Shown here piece by piece: positions 34,982 to 44,884 of a stretch of 64,000 nucleotides of DNA. Location of the stretch: positions 1 through 64,000 of the forward strand of contig CAJAKC010000012.1 of the NCBI GenBank assembly GCA_903940225.1, in the 5' to 3' direction. Numbering within the stretch: the stretch's first letter is position 1; each line of letters starts with the position of its first letter. Below the pieces are notes generated by a model. That model did not search any database, was not told where the DNA came from, and saw only the letters and a list, made by a program, of their open reading frames with translations. The stretch comes from an uncultured Microbacteriaceae bacterium (GTDB lineage Bacteria; Actinomycetota; Actinomycetes; Actinomycetales; Microbacteriaceae). Made by a program: the position numbers and the translations under genes.

Positions 34982-35563
34982 CTAAACACTCAAACTGATC
35001 GCGGTTGCCAGAACGAGAACAGCGAACGCAGCGATGACCGGAAGGTTGACGCGTCGCGTAGCCACGCCGTCCTCGTCGCGGCGGGTTTCCCAGACGCGTC
35101 GGATGTGGGCTGCTGCGGCACCACTCTCGCTCGTGGACAGGTCTCCGGGGCGGATGGTTCCTACGAGGTAGGTGGATTCGGGCAAAAAGCGACCCTGATC
35201 CTTACTCGCCGTGAAAGCGGAGTGGCGACCGGGTGCGGGTGCGGCCCACGCGGTGATTTTTCCGATGGCCGTGAAAATGGTCAACCCCCACTTCGTGTCA
35301 ACCTGTTGGACGGCGCCCCACTCAATGTCGTAGTCGGCGAGCACGTTGCGGATGCGAATTCCGCGGTCGTCCACGCTGAGAGCCGGACGCCAGAAAGCCG
35401 CCCACACGCTGAACCCGAGCAGTGCTGTCAGGGGAACGCTGTGAGCGATTCCGTTGATGTCGACGGGGAAGAGGACGGGTGCTTGTGCAACCGCGAGAAC
35501 GACCCAGGTCGCCACGGTGAAGACTCGGCCAAATCGGGAGCGGAACACGGTCATGCTCTCCAT
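34982..35563 (-). CDS. PH-domain (YdbT/Bacterial PH-like) membrane protein
   Basis: A 193-residue protein with two N-terminal hydrophobic segments, a beta-rich stretch (LSVDDRGIRIRNVLADYDIEWGAVQQVDTKWGLTIFTA) typical of bacterial PH domains, and a C-terminal helix. ATG 35563 is used; ATG 35554 is an equally possible start. It lies antisense between the permease and ATPase genes of the peptide importer. Function unknown; no link to the importer is evident. Confidence 0.72.
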   Translation of the reverse strand: MESMTVFRSRFGRVFTVATWVVLAVAQAPVLFPVDINGIAHSVPLTALLGFSVWAAFWRPALSVDDRGIRIRNVLADYDIEWGAVQQVDTKWGLTIFTAIGKITAWAAPAPGRHSAFTASKDQGRFLPESTYLVGTIRPGDLSTSESGAAAAHIRRVWETRRDEDGVATRRVNLPVIAAFAVLVLATAISLSV

Positions 35564-35583
35564 CGTGCCACGGAGGTGACCCG

Positions 35584-37227
35584 ATGAGTAAAACCCCTAT
35601 CCTTACCGCTAACGGACTCGGCGTCGACTTCTGGGTTGACGGCGAGTGGGTAATGGCGGCCCACGACATTTCGTACGAGGTTCGCCCCGGTGAAGTTCTC
35701 GCCATCGTAGGCGAGTCTGGGTCGGGGAAGTCGCAATCGTCGATGGCCCTGCTGGGGCTTTTGCCGCCGAACGGTCGCGCCACGGGCAGCGTCACCCTTG
35801 CAGGCGAAGAAACAATCGGCGCAACTCCCGAGCGACTCCGACAGATTCGCGGAAAGGATATTGCCGTCATCTTCCAAGAGCCGATGACCGCGATGAACCC
35901 CGTCTACACAATCGGTTTCCAAATCACCGAAGCCCTCAAGGTGCACTATCCGTCGCTCACCCGAGCGAAGGCCAAGGCCCGCGCGCTCGAACTTCTGGGC
36001 CTGGTCGACCTTCCCGATCCCGCGAAAGCATTCGATTCCTACCCGCACCAACTGTCGGGTGGCCAGCGTCAGCGCGCGATGATCGCGCAGTCGATTTCCT
36101 GTGACCCGAAAGTCCTTATCGCGGACGAACCGACGACAGCGCTCGACGTTACCGTTCAGGCGGAAATTCTTGACCTGCTTCGGTCCCTCAACGACAAGCT
36201 CGGCACCGGGATCATCCTCATCACCCACGACATGGGTGTCGTTGCCGACATGGCCGACCACGTCATCGTGATGAAGAGCGGGCGCGTCGTCGAGACCGGC
36301 ACCGCGGCGCAAATTTATCGCTCGCCGAAGGAGCCCTATACGCAGGAACTTCTTGCCGCCGTGCCACACCTTGGCACCGGTGCCGCAACGGGAAACATTG
36401 CAAATCCGCATACGGGGGAAACCCCTGTCTTGTCGATGCGCGGTGTCGACATTGTGTACCCCAAACAGGGCCGGGTCGCGGCGTTCCGTGCGGCGGAAGA
36501 CATCGATCTCGAAATTTTCCCGGGTGAGGTTGTAGGACTCGTCGGAGAATCCGGTTCGGGAAAAACTACAATTGGTCGCGCCGTCGTTGGTTTACTCAAG
36601 GTGTCCAAGGGTGAGATAACGGTCGCCGGACAAAACATGGTCGGGGTAAGTCCGAAGGATCTTCAAGCAGTTCGCCGCAACATTGGCATCGTTTTCCAGG
36701 ATCCGGGGTCATCGTTGAACCCGCGTTGGCCAATCGGCCAGTCCATCGCCGAGCCCCTCGTGCTCGCCGGGCAGTCTAAAGACGAAATTGAAGCGCGGAT
36801 TATTTCGCTACTCGAATTGGTCGAACTTCCCCGCACCTACCGAAACCGCTACCCGCACGAGCTCTCCGGTGGCCAGCGTCAGCGTGTCGGAATCGCCCGT
36901 GCGCTCGCCCTCAGCCCCAAGATTCTCGTCGCCGACGAACCAACATCGGCTCTCGATGTGTCCGTACAGGCGCGTTTTCTCGCTCTTCTGACGGAAATTC
37001 AAAAGGAACAGCGGTTCGCCATTTTGTTCATCTCCCACGACCTTGCGGTCGTCGATTTGCTCAGTGACCGAATAGCGGTCATGAATCACGGTAAAATCGT
37101 GGAGCAGGGTTCGACAGATCAGATTCTGCGCAACCCGCAGCACCCGTATACGCAGAGACTCATCGCCGCTGTCCCTGTTCCCGATCCCGAGGAACAACGG
37201 AAGCGTCGACGCTCGCGCACGACCTAA
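35584..37227 (+). CDS. Peptide-type ABC importer, fused two-domain ATPase (DppD-DppF)
   Basis: A 547-residue protein with two ABC domains. Each has a Walker A (GESGSGKSQ near 40-48 and GESGSGKTT near 321-329), a signature (LSGGQRQRA and LSGGQRQRV) and a Walker B (VLIADEP and ILVADEP). It corresponds to separate DppD and DppF fused in one chain, so one copy can form the full heterodimer-like ATPase. The strong ribosome site GGAGGTGA precedes the ATG. It supplies the receptor and permeases at 30394-34979, from which it is split by an antisense gene. Confidence 0.93.
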   Translation: MSKTPILTANGLGVDFWVDGEWVMAAHDISYEVRPGEVLAIVGESGSGKSQSSMALLGLLPPNGRATGSVTLAGEETIGATPERLRQIRGKDIAVIFQEPMTAMNPVYTIGFQITEALKVHYPSLTRAKAKARALELLGLVDLPDPAKAFDSYPHQLSGGQRQRAMIAQSISCDPKVLIADEPTTALDVTVQAEILDLLRSLNDKLGTGIILITHDMGVVADMADHVIVMKSGRVVETGTAAQIYRSPKEPYTQELLAAVPHLGTGAATGNIANPHTGETPVLSMRGVDIVYPKQGRVAAFRAAEDIDLEIFPGEVVGLVGESGSGKTTIGRAVVGLLKVSKGEITVAGQNMVGVSPKDLQAVRRNIGIVFQDPGSSLNPRWPIGQSIAEPLVLAGQSKDEIEARIISLLELVELPRTYRNRYPHELSGGQRQRVGIARALALSPKILVADEPTSALDVSVQARFLALLTEIQKEQRFAILFISHDLAVVDLLSDRIAVMNHGKIVEQGSTDQILRNPQHPYTQRLIAAVPVPDPEEQRKRRRSRTT

Positions 37228-37237
37228 GGATTCACGT

Positions 37238-39145
37238 ATGGCTATCGCCACCCGCACCGATTTGCGAAACGTGGCGATTGTCGCTCACGTTGACCACGGC
37301 AAGACGACCCTCGTTGACGCCATGCTCCGTCAGACGAACTCTTTCGGCTCGCACGCGCACCTCGAGGACCGCATCATGGACTCGAACGACCTCGAGCGCG
37401 AAAAGGGCATCACAATCCTGGCGAAAAACACGGCCGTTTCCTATGACGGCAAGCACGCGAACGGTTCGCCGATCACGATCAACGTCATCGACACTCCCGG
37501 CCACGCCGACTTCGGTGGCGAGGTGGAGCGCGGGCTGTCGATGGTTGACGGCGTCGTCCTGCTCGTTGACGCGAGTGAGGGCCCACTGCCGCAGACGCGT
37601 TTCGTGCTGCGCAAGGCACTCGAGGCCAAGTTGCCCGTCATCCTGCTGGTGAACAAGACGGACCGACCCGACGCGCGCATCGACGCCGTGGTTCACGAGA
37701 CACAGGACCTGCTCTTGGGCCTCGCGTCCGACCTGCACGACGACGTTCCCGACCTCGACCTCGATGGAATTCTTGACCTTCCCGTTGTTTACGCGTCGGG
37801 CCGAAACGGTGCTGCGTCCTGGAACCGACCGGGTGACGGCGAACTTCCCGATAACCCCGACCTCGAGCCGCTGTTCGAAGCGATCCTGAATCACATCCCC
37901 GCGCCCACCTACGACACGGACCTGCCGCTACAGGCACACGTGACGAACCTCGACGCGTCTCCGTTCCTCGGTCGCATCGCGTTGCTTCGAGTGTTCGAAG
38001 GGGAAATCAAAAAGGGCCAGACCGTTGCGTGGATGAAGCACGACGGCACCGTCGAAAACGTTCGCATCACCGAATTGCTCATTACGAAGGCGCTCGACCG
38101 AGTCCCAGCAGAATCCGCCAGGGCAGGCGATATCGTCGCTGTGGCCGGTATCGAGAACATCACCATCGGCGAAACGATTGCCGACATGAACGACCCGCGC
38201 GCTCTCCCCGTCATTACGGTGGACGACCCGGCCATTTCGATGACGGTCGGCACTAACACCTCACCGCTCGTCGGCAAGGTCAAGGGACACAAGTTGACCG
38301 GTCGTATGGTCAAGGACCGCCTCGACCGCGAACTGATTGGAAACGTGTCGGTCAAGTTGGTCGATATCGGCCGTCCCGACGCGTGGGAAATTCAAGGGCG
38401 TGGCGAATTGGCACTTGCCATCCTCGTCGAGAACATGCGCCGTGAAGGGTTCGAGCTGACCGTTGGAAAACCGCAGGTCGTCACGCGAAAGGTCGACGGC
38501 GCTACCCACGAACCGTTTGAACACCTCACCATCGACGCCCCCGAGGAATACCTCGGCGCGATCACACAACTCCTCGCTGCCCGCAAGGGACGCATGGACG
38601 GTATGACGAACCACGGAACGGGCTGGGTGCGCATGGAGTTCATCGTGCCGTCACGCGGTCTCATCGGATTCCGGACCGAGTTCCTGACAATCACACGGGG
38701 TACCGGAATCGCCAACGCGATTTCTCACGGCTACGCTCCGTGGGCCGGGCAGATCATCACACGGCAAAACGGCTCGATCGTCGCTGACCGCACCGGAGTT
38801 GCCACACCGTTCGCGATGATGGCTCTGCAGGAGCGCATGGCGTTCTTCGTGCAGCCGGGTGACGAGGTGTACGAGGGAATGGTCGTCGGGGAAAACTCGC
38901 GCGCCGATGACATGGACGTCAACGTCACGAAAGAGAAGCAACTCAACAACATTCGGTCGTCGACCTCCGAGGTTCTCGAAAGGATGACGCCGCCGCGTGA
39001 GCTGTCGCTCGAAGAGTGCTTGGAATTCGCGCGCGAGGACGAATGTGTCGAGGTGACTCCCGAGAAGGTGCGCATCCGAAAGGTTGAGCTGGAACAAAAC
39101 CTTCGCGCCCGAGCCGCGTCACGCCTCAAGCGTCAAAACGAGTAA
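37238..39145 (+). CDS. typA: Ribosome-associated GTPase TypA/BipA
   Basis: A 635-residue translational GTPase. G1 AHVDHGKTT is at about residues 16-24, LEREKGITI at 53-61, G3 [14 protein letters not shown] near 85 and NKTDRPDAR near 138; the C-terminal BipA-specific domain is present. It binds the ribosome and helps assembly or translation under stress and low temperature. AAGGA precedes the ATG. Located 10 nt after the peptide-importer ATPase. Confidence 0.96.
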   Translation: MAIATRTDLRNVAIVAHVDHGKTTLVDAMLRQTNSFGSHAHLEDRIMDSNDLEREKGITILAKNTAVSYDGKHANGSPITINVIDTPGHADFGGEVERGLSMVDGVVLLVDASEGPLPQTRFVLRKALEAKLPVILLVNKTDRPDARIDAVVHETQDLLLGLASDLHDDVPDLDLDGILDLPVVYASGRNGAASWNRPGDGELPDNPDLEPLFEAILNHIPAPTYDTDLPLQAHVTNLDASPFLGRIALLRVFEGEIKKGQTVAWMKHDGTVENVRITELLITKALDRVPAESARAGDIVAVAGIENITIGETIADMNDPRALPVITVDDPAISMTVGTNTSPLVGKVKGHKLTGRMVKDRLDRELIGNVSVKLVDIGRPDAWEIQGRGELALAILVENMRREGFELTVGKPQVVTRKVDGATHEPFEHLTIDAPEEYLGAITQLLAARKGRMDGMTNHGTGWVRMEFIVPSRGLIGFRTEFLTITRGTGIANAISHGYAPWAGQIITRQNGSIVADRTGVATPFAMMALQERMAFFVQPGDEVYEGMVVGENSRADDMDVNVTKEKQLNNIRSSTSEVLERMTPPRELSLEECLEFAREDECVEVTPEKVRIRKVELEQNLRARAASRLKRQNE

Positions 39146-39166
39146 GCACAAAGTTAGGCCGACCGC

Positions 39167-39943
39167 GTGAAGATTGCACGTTTCCATTACGACCACGAAA
39201 CTCACTTCGGGGTCGTTGATGGTGTCGCCGTTCGTGTTCTCGAGGGTGACCCGATGCGCGACGGAATCGTGGAAACAGGCGTCACGCTCGAGCTGTCCGA
39301 CGTTGACCTCATTGCGCCGGTTGCGCCGTCCAAGGTGGTGTGTATTGGGATGAACTTCGCCGAGCATGCCGCCGAAATGCATCACGACGGCCCGGCCACC
39401 CCGCTCATCTTTCTGAAGCCACCGACGGCGGTCGTCGGCGACGGGGACACGATCGTTATCCCGCCGCTGCCCGGTCGAATCGTTCACGAAGGCGAACTCG
39501 CCGTGGTGATTGGTCGCCGAGCACACCGCGTCGCCGAAGCGGACTGGCGCGACGTTGTGTTCGGGTACACCATCGCGAACGATGTGTCGGCGCGCGATGT
39601 CATGTTTGCCGATGGACAGTGGGCGCGGGCAAAAGGGTACGACACGTTTTGCCCCATCGGGCCGTGGATCGAAACGGAGTTTGACCCGTTCGAGCGACAC
39701 GAAATCACGACAACGGTCGACGGTGAAGTTCGCCGACGCGGCTTTACGTCAGACATGACCCATAAAGTTTCCGAGATCATTGCGTTTGTGTCCGATGCGT
39801 TCACGCTGTTCCCGGGCGACATCATTTGCACGGGAACTCCGGCCGGACTCGGTGGATTCACCGACGGACAGACGGTCTCCATCACCATCGATGGCATTGG
39901 GACACTCACGAATCCCGCGCGGAACCGCGACGACCGTGTCTGA
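39167..39943 (+). CDS. Fumarylacetoacetate hydrolase (FAH) family protein
   Basis: A 258-residue FAH-superfamily enzyme. The metal-binding Glu/Asp residues appear in HEGELAVVIGRRA and NDVSARDVMF; FCPIGPW and DIICTGTPAGLG are also typical. Such enzymes hydrolyse or decarboxylate beta-diketo or 2-oxo acids (for example acylpyruvates, oxaloacetate). GTG 39167 follows TAGGCC by six bases, which may be a leaderless start. It overlaps the following MFS gene by 8 nt and is usually found near gltX in this family. Confidence 0.88.
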   Translation: MKIARFHYDHETHFGVVDGVAVRVLEGDPMRDGIVETGVTLELSDVDLIAPVAPSKVVCIGMNFAEHAAEMHHDGPATPLIFLKPPTAVVGDGDTIVIPPLPGRIVHEGELAVVIGRRAHRVAEADWRDVVFGYTIANDVSARDVMFADGQWARAKGYDTFCPIGPWIETEFDPFERHEITTTVDGEVRRRGFTSDMTHKVSEIIAFVSDAFTLFPGDIICTGTPAGLGGFTDGQTVSITIDGIGTLTNPARNRDDRV

Positions 39944-41156
39944 ATCCGTCGACGACCGCCGCATTCGACTTCACATTCGACGCACTCTCGTCATCGGGCA
40001 GATTCTTGCGGGGTTGGGCATCGGGGCGACGCTAACCGTCGGATCGCTGCTCGCGGAACACATCGCGGGGAGCGAATCGTATGCGGGTCTTGCCGCAACA
40101 ATGTCAACGTTGGGCTCCGCGGTCGCAGCCGTCCCCTTAGCGACCATCGCAATTCGCCGCGGCCGCCGGATTGCGCTCTCGGTGGGCGCGTTCATCGCGA
40201 TCGGTGGTTCGGCGCTCATCATGGCCGCGAGTGCCGTGATGTCACTACCGTTGCTTCTACTGGGGCTCATGGGGATCGGAGTCGGTGGCGCGGTCAATCT
40301 GCAGGCACGATTTGCCGCAACCGACCGCGCGACCGCGGCAACGCGGGGCAAGGATCTGTCCCTCGTCGTGTGGGCAACGACGATAGGTGCGGTGGTCGGC
40401 CCAAACCTCAACGGGATAGGCATCTCGGTTGGGGACTCCATCGGGCTCCCGCACATGACCGGACCCTTTTTGCTCACCGCGCTCGCACAACTTGCCGCAA
40501 CGCTGGTCTACCTCGTGGGACTTCACCCCGAACCGTTGACAACGGTTGGTGCACCGACGGTTGCGCGGACACAACGACCTCGTGTCCAGATACCGCCGGT
40601 CACCGCGATGGGTATTGCCGTCATCGGTTTTGGTCATGCGACGATGGTCGCGGTAATGGCGATGACTCCCGTTCATCTCGTTCACCACGGTGCCACGGTT
40701 GCCGAAAGTAGTTTCGTCATCTCGTTGCATGTTGCGGGAATGTACGCGTTCAGCCCCGTTTTCGGATTTGCCTCCGACCGTTTCGGGCGCATTCCCGTCA
40801 TGATCGCCGGCCAGGCCATTCTGTTCGCTTCGCTTATTCTCACCTCGGCGTTCAGCGAGAACGCGATGCTCGTCACGGTCGGGCTATTCCTGCTCGGGCT
40901 CGGGTGGAGCGCCAACACCGTTGCCGGCGCAACCTTTATCGCCGAAAGTGCACCGGCAGAGTTTCGCACCGCTATTCAGGGTCGCAGCGACATGATGATG
41001 AGTGCCTCGGGCGCATTTGCCGGGTTGCTGGCTGGTCCCGGACTTGCGCTCGTCGGTTATCCCGGGTTGTCCGTCGCTGCGATGTTCTTCGTCGGGGGAG
41101 CATTCGTCCTCGTCCAGCTCGTGCGTCACCGCCAACGTGCAATCGTGGGCTCGTAG
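39936..41156 (+). CDS. MFS transporter
   Basis: A 406-residue polytopic protein with about 12 helices and the MFS motif GFASDRFGRIPVM between helices in the second half. GTG 39936 inside the FAH 3' end gives a short charged N-terminus followed by the first helix; a longer upstream frame would be out of family. The substrate is unknown. It is 12 nt ahead of gltX. Confidence 0.85.
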   Translation: MSESVDDRRIRLHIRRTLVIGQILAGLGIGATLTVGSLLAEHIAGSESYAGLAATMSTLGSAVAAVPLATIAIRRGRRIALSVGAFIAIGGSALIMAASAVMSLPLLLLGLMGIGVGGAVNLQARFAATDRATAATRGKDLSLVVWATTIGAVVGPNLNGIGISVGDSIGLPHMTGPFLLTALAQLAATLVYLVGLHPEPLTTVGAPTVARTQRPRVQIPPVTAMGIAVIGFGHATMVAVMAMTPVHLVHHGATVAESSFVISLHVAGMYAFSPVFGFASDRFGRIPVMIAGQAILFASLILTSAFSENAMLVTVGLFLLGLGWSANTVAGATFIAESAPAEFRTAIQGRSDMMMSASGAFAGLLAGPGLALVGYPGLSVAAMFFVGGAFVLVQLVRHRQRAIVGS

Positions 41157-41168
41157 AATTGACATGAA

Positions 41169-42665
41169 ATGACTATTCCGTTCACGACCGCCACGGGCTC
41201 CGATACGCGCGTGCGGTTTTGCCCGTCGCCGACCGGCACACCTCACGTTGGGCTGATTCGCACCTGCCTGTTCAACTGGGCGTATGCACGGCACACCGGT
41301 GGAACCTTCATTTTTCGCATCGAGGACACCGACGCGGAACGGGATTCCGAGGAGTCGTACGAGCAACTGCTTGATGCGCTGACCTGGCTCGGGTTGGATT
41401 GGGACGAAGGCGTGGTCACCGGCGGGCCACACGAGCCTTACCGCCAGTCCCAGCGCACCGACATCTACCAGGCAATAATCGACCGTTTGCTCGTCGCGGG
41501 GCACCTCTACGAGTCCTTCGTGACTCCCGAAGAGATGGAAGCGCGCAACGTTGCCAACGGTCGCGACCCGAAACAGGGCTACGACAACTTCGAGCGCGAC
41601 CTCAACACCGACCAACGAGCGGCTTTCCGAGCCGAGGGTCGTTCCCCGGCCCTGCGACTTCGGGTACCCGACATCGATCTGGGATTCGACGATCTCGTTC
41701 GCGGACCAATCGTTTTCCCTGCCGGGGCGACCACCGACTTTGTGCTCGTTCGCCCCAACGGTGCCCCCCTGTACACGTTCGTGAATCCCGTCGACGATGC
41801 CCTGATGGGCGTCACGCACGTGTTGCGCGGTGAAGACCTCCTGTCGTCGACCCCGCGCCAGATTGCGTTGTATCTGGCCCTCATCGACATTGGTGTCACC
41901 ACCTTCGTTCCGCGATTCGGCCACTTGCCGTATGTGATGGGTGACGGCAACAAGAAACTTTCAAAGCGCGACCCCGAGTCGAACCTTTTTCACCACCGCG
42001 ATCGGGGCTTCATTCGTGAGGGACTCCTCAATTACCTCTCGCTTCTCGGGTGGTCGATTGCCGCGGATCGCGACATTTTCACTCTCGAGGAAATGGCCGG
42101 TGCATTCGATGTCACCGACGTGAACCCCAACCCCGCCCGATTCGATCTGAAAAAAGCCGAATCGATCAACGGAGATCACATCCGACTCTTGTCGCACGAT
42201 GTGTTCATCGAACGCACGCTGCCGCACCTCCAATCGGCGGGACTCGTGGGGGCCACTCCTTCGAGCCACGAGCGTGCCCGCTTGGCCGAGATCGCCCCGC
42301 ACATTCAGGAGCGAACCCAGTTGTTGGGGGAGATCCCCGAAATGGTTGCGTTCCTGTTTACGGAGGACACCGCGCTCGTCGTGGCGGACGATGCCAGGGC
42401 TACTCTCGACGCGGATGCTGCACGGATCCTCGATACGGCGAGTGACGCGCTGACCGCGCTGGTCGACTGGTCGACGGCCACACTCGAGGAAACGCTTCGC
42501 ACCGCGCTGATTGACGGCCTCGAACTCAAGCCTCGCAGCGCATTCGGAGCGGTGAGAACGGCGATTTCGGGCCGTCGCATTAGCCCACCGCTGTTCGAAT
42601 CGATGGAAATCCTCGGGCGGGATTCCACGCTGTCCCGCCTCGCCGCACTTCGCGCTACGGTATGA
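41169..42665 (+). CDS. gltX: Glutamyl-tRNA synthetase
   Basis: A 498-residue class I synthetase. The HIGH-type motif is [10 protein letters not shown] and the KMSKS-type motif is KKLSKRD. Actinobacteria normally lack GlnRS, so this enzyme is expected to charge tRNA-Gln as well with Glu, for correction by GatCAB; this is established for the group but not shown here. The genes for tRNA-Gln and tRNA-Glu lie 1-2 kb downstream. A TAGAAT box nine bases before the ATG is a possible but imperfect leaderless promoter. Confidence 0.97.
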   Translation: MTIPFTTATGSDTRVRFCPSPTGTPHVGLIRTCLFNWAYARHTGGTFIFRIEDTDAERDSEESYEQLLDALTWLGLDWDEGVVTGGPHEPYRQSQRTDIYQAIIDRLLVAGHLYESFVTPEEMEARNVANGRDPKQGYDNFERDLNTDQRAAFRAEGRSPALRLRVPDIDLGFDDLVRGPIVFPAGATTDFVLVRPNGAPLYTFVNPVDDALMGVTHVLRGEDLLSSTPRQIALYLALIDIGVTTFVPRFGHLPYVMGDGNKKLSKRDPESNLFHHRDRGFIREGLLNYLSLLGWSIAADRDIFTLEEMAGAFDVTDVNPNPARFDLKKAESINGDHIRLLSHDVFIERTLPHLQSAGLVGATPSSHERARLAEIAPHIQERTQLLGEIPEMVAFLFTEDTALVVADDARATLDADAARILDTASDALTALVDWSTATLEETLRTALIDGLELKPRSAFGAVRTAISGRRISPPLFESMEILGRDSTLSRLAALRATV

Positions 42666-42667
42666 CC

Positions 42668-43582
42668 ATGAGTGAAATCGAGGTCGTTGTCATCGGCGCC
42701 GGTCCCGCCGGCCTTGCCGTTGGTCTCAACCTGGTTCGCGCCCGACGCCGAGTCGTCATGATCGACTCAAACCGACCGCGCCATGCCGTCACACTGAAAT
42801 CGCACGGATACGTTACGCAGGATGGAACACCACCGCTGGAGTTCCGTCGTATGGGCCGCGAAGAGTTCGAGGCTTACGACGAGGGAACGGTGTTGCAGGC
42901 GAGTGTCACCGACATTTCGCGCAAGGGAGACGGATTTGTTGTCACCGCCGCCGAGCGCGGAGGGGACACCCACTCACTCGAGGCGGCCAATGTTGTCCTC
43001 GCGACGGGATTGGTCGAATCATTCCCCGAAATCCCCAACCTTCGTCAGTTCTACGGGACATCAGCCCATTCGTGCATGGAGTGCGACGGTTACGAATACA
43101 AGGACAAGCGACTGGCGCTGATTGGCGAAACCGAAGACGTCGCCGAACGCGCCATCCTCCTCTCACAGTGGTCGAAAGATGTAGTCCTACTCACCAATGG
43201 TCACGATGTGGTGAGCGACTGGTGGAAAGACAAACTCGCCGAACGCAACATTGCCGTCGATCCTCGTGTCATCGACGACATCGAGGGTCAGCCCGGCGGG
43301 CTGCTCACGGGGATCCGATTCCGCGATGGTGACGTTCTCGCACGCGACGGCGTTTTCGTTCGACCGCACTGGACACCCAGCGTTGCCTTCCTCGATTCCC
43401 TGCACGTTGTGCGCGCGATGGACGGACTCATCACCGTCGACAACGAAGGACGCACGTCGGAACACGGGCTCTGGGCGATTGGCGACATCACCCCGCCCGG
43501 CCCCGAGCAGTTGCTCATCGCCGCGGGTGCCGGTCAACGATTGGCATCCGTCATCAATCGCACCCTGCTGGGACTCCAATAG
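42668..43582 (+). CDS. Thioredoxin-reductase-like NAD(P)/FAD oxidoreductase
   Basis: A 304-residue flavoprotein. The FAD motif GAGPAGLAVG is at residues 10-19, and a redox CxxC is at C136/C139 (SCMECDGY), versus CATCDG in thioredoxin reductase. The final GDITPPGPEQLLIAAGAG carries the FAD ribityl-binding Asp. ATG 42668 is preferred over ATG 42662 because a -10 box TACGGT ends exactly six bases before it. It may reduce a disulfide partner or act like the YumC/TrxB-like ferredoxin-NADP reductases; the substrate is not determined. Confidence 0.85.
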   Translation: MSEIEVVVIGAGPAGLAVGLNLVRARRRVVMIDSNRPRHAVTLKSHGYVTQDGTPPLEFRRMGREEFEAYDEGTVLQASVTDISRKGDGFVVTAAERGGDTHSLEAANVVLATGLVESFPEIPNLRQFYGTSAHSCMECDGYEYKDKRLALIGETEDVAERAILLSQWSKDVVLLTNGHDVVSDWWKDKLAERNIAVDPRVIDDIEGQPGGLLTGIRFRDGDVLARDGVFVRPHWTPSVAFLDSLHVVRAMDGLITVDNEGRTSEHGLWAIGDITPPGPEQLLIAAGAGQRLASVINRTLLGLQ

Positions 43583-43642
43583 CCTCAATTTCGCAGGCTC
43601 GTCGGGCTTTGGTAGGCTAGCCGACGGCGCGCAAGCGCCTTG

Positions 43643-43714
43643 TGGGGTGTGGTGTAATTGGCAACACGGAGGTTTCTGGTACCTTTGTTCTTGGTTCGAG
43701 TCCAGGCACCCCAG
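43643..43714 (+). tRNA. tRNA-Gln (anticodon CTG)
   Basis: A 72-nt cloverleaf: acceptor TGGGGTG/CACCCCA, D-arm with AATTGGC, anticodon stem GAGGT/ACCTT with loop TTCTGGT (anticodon CTG), T-arm CTTGG-TTCGAGT-CCAGG and discriminator G. CA follows; the full CCA is not encoded in this form. A promoter-like TAGGCT lies at 43613-43618 and a small GGCGC-GCAA-GCGCC hairpin (43626-43639) sits just before the mature 5' end. Confidence 0.95.
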
Positions 43715-43760
43715 CAGTGAATTGCTCGCTCAAACCCTCTTTTCTCGCTACTCTGGCGGA

Positions 43761-44678
43761 ATGACAAAGCTGTCCCGTCCCCATCTCGCGGTGGCCATTA
43801 ACCCGTCCGCTTCGCAGGGCAAGGGTCGGCACATCGGTGCGCATCTCGTGGAAGCCCTTCGGGCGACGGGTCGCACAGTAGACGAATATCGGGCCGACGA
43901 TTACGAACATCTCGAGGCCGAGGCACGAGCCGCCGTTGCGAACGGTGTGGATGCGCTCATTGTCGTGGGCGGTGACGGAACCGCACAGTTGGGCACAAAC
44001 GTCTGTGCCGGCACGGAAACTCCGCTGGGAATCATGCCGAGCGGGACGGGAAACGACACCGCTCAGGGGATCCTCGGACTGCCGCTCGATGACATGGATG
44101 CCGCCATCGCCCGAATCATCGAGGCACTGGACAAACCCGCGTGGAAGATTGATGCCGGCATCATGCGCTGGAAAGGCGGGCAGCGCTGGTTCTGCTCCAC
44201 GGTCTCGGCAGGATTCGACGCTCTCGTCAACGAGCGCGCCAATCGACTGGCATTCCCCAAGGGACCTTCTCGATACACCGTCGGCATGGTTCTCGAGCTG
44301 CTCGAACTGAAACCCATTCACTACACGCTCACGATTGACGGCGTGGAGACCCAGGAGCAGGCAATCCTCACCACCATTGCCAACAACAGTCAATACGGCG
44401 GTGGCATGTTGATTTGCCCCGAAGCGAAACCGGACGATGGCCTGCTCGACATCATGATGGTTCGTCCGCTTTCACGGTTGAACTTTCTCCGCATCTATCC
44501 GAAGGTGTTCAAGGGCACCCACGTGGAAGACCCTCGAGTCATCATTCGACAGGGTAAAAAGTTCCGACTCGATTCCCCAAACCTCGTTGGTTACTCCGAC
44601 GGCGAGCGCATCGCGCCGCTGCCGATGGATGTCGAGGTCATGCCGCGGGCCTTGCCGGTGCTCGATACGCGTCTCTGA
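43761..44678 (+). CDS. Diacylglycerol/lipid kinase family protein
   Basis: A 305-residue DAGK-catalytic-domain protein. Motifs are NPSASQGKG at about 11-19, VVGGDGTAQLG near 72, MPSGTGNDTAQ near 95 and a later SAGFDALVNE; the GGDGT ATP site is intact. Related proteins phosphorylate diacylglycerol, sphingoid bases or polyisoprenols. ATG 43761 follows a -10 box TACTCT by six bases (leaderless). It lies between tRNA-Gln and tRNA-Glu. Confidence 0.9.
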   Translation: MTKLSRPHLAVAINPSASQGKGRHIGAHLVEALRATGRTVDEYRADDYEHLEAEARAAVANGVDALIVVGGDGTAQLGTNVCAGTETPLGIMPSGTGNDTAQGILGLPLDDMDAAIARIIEALDKPAWKIDAGIMRWKGGQRWFCSTVSAGFDALVNERANRLAFPKGPSRYTVGMVLELLELKPIHYTLTIDGVETQEQAILTTIANNSQYGGGMLICPEAKPDDGLLDIMMVRPLSRLNFLRIYPKVFKGTHVEDPRVIIRQGKKFRLDSPNLVGYSDGERIAPLPMDVEVMPRALPVLDTRL

Positions 44679-44685
44679 CGCTGGT

Positions 44686-44715
44686 TTGCACCCGCCCTCG
44701 GCGCTGTGCGATACT
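44686..44715 (+). promoter_or_regulatory. Promoter of tRNA-Glu
   Basis: TTGCAC (44686-44691) and GATACT (44710-44715) are separated by 18 bp and stand 15 nt before the mature tRNA. Confidence 0.5.
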
Positions 44716-44730
44716 GTCTAGGTTGCACTT

Positions 44731-44803
44731 GGCCCCATCGTATAGCGGCCTAGTACGCCGCCCTCTCACGGCGGTAACGCGGGTTCGAATCCCGCTGGGG
44801 TCA
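44731..44803 (+). tRNA. tRNA-Glu (anticodon CTC)
   Basis: A 73-nt cloverleaf: acceptor GGCCCCA/TGGGGTC (one G-T pair), anticodon stem CCGCC/GGCGG with loop CTCTCAC (anticodon CTC), T-arm GCGGG-TTCGAAT-CCCGC, discriminator A. CCA is not encoded; the next bases are CGA. It reads GAG codons, which are frequent in this window. Confidence 0.96.
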
Positions 44804-44808
44804 CGAAC

Positions 44809-44838
44809 GCCTCCGACGATTCATTGTCGGGGGCTTTT
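44809..44838 (+). terminator. Terminator after tRNA-Glu
   Basis: A 9-bp stem GCCTCCGAC / GTCGGGGGC (one G-T pair) with an 8-nt loop is followed directly by TTTT. It separates the tRNA from the TerC-family gene. Confidence 0.85.
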
Positions 44839-44884
44839 GTGTATTCTCAGGCTCCTCTTATGTTCACCCTGATACTCTGGAAAA

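Noticed and set aside
41154-41171. Leaderless promoter for gltX (TAGAAT before ATG)
   Set aside because: The spacing is nine bases, not 6-7, so it was not counted with the leaderless set.
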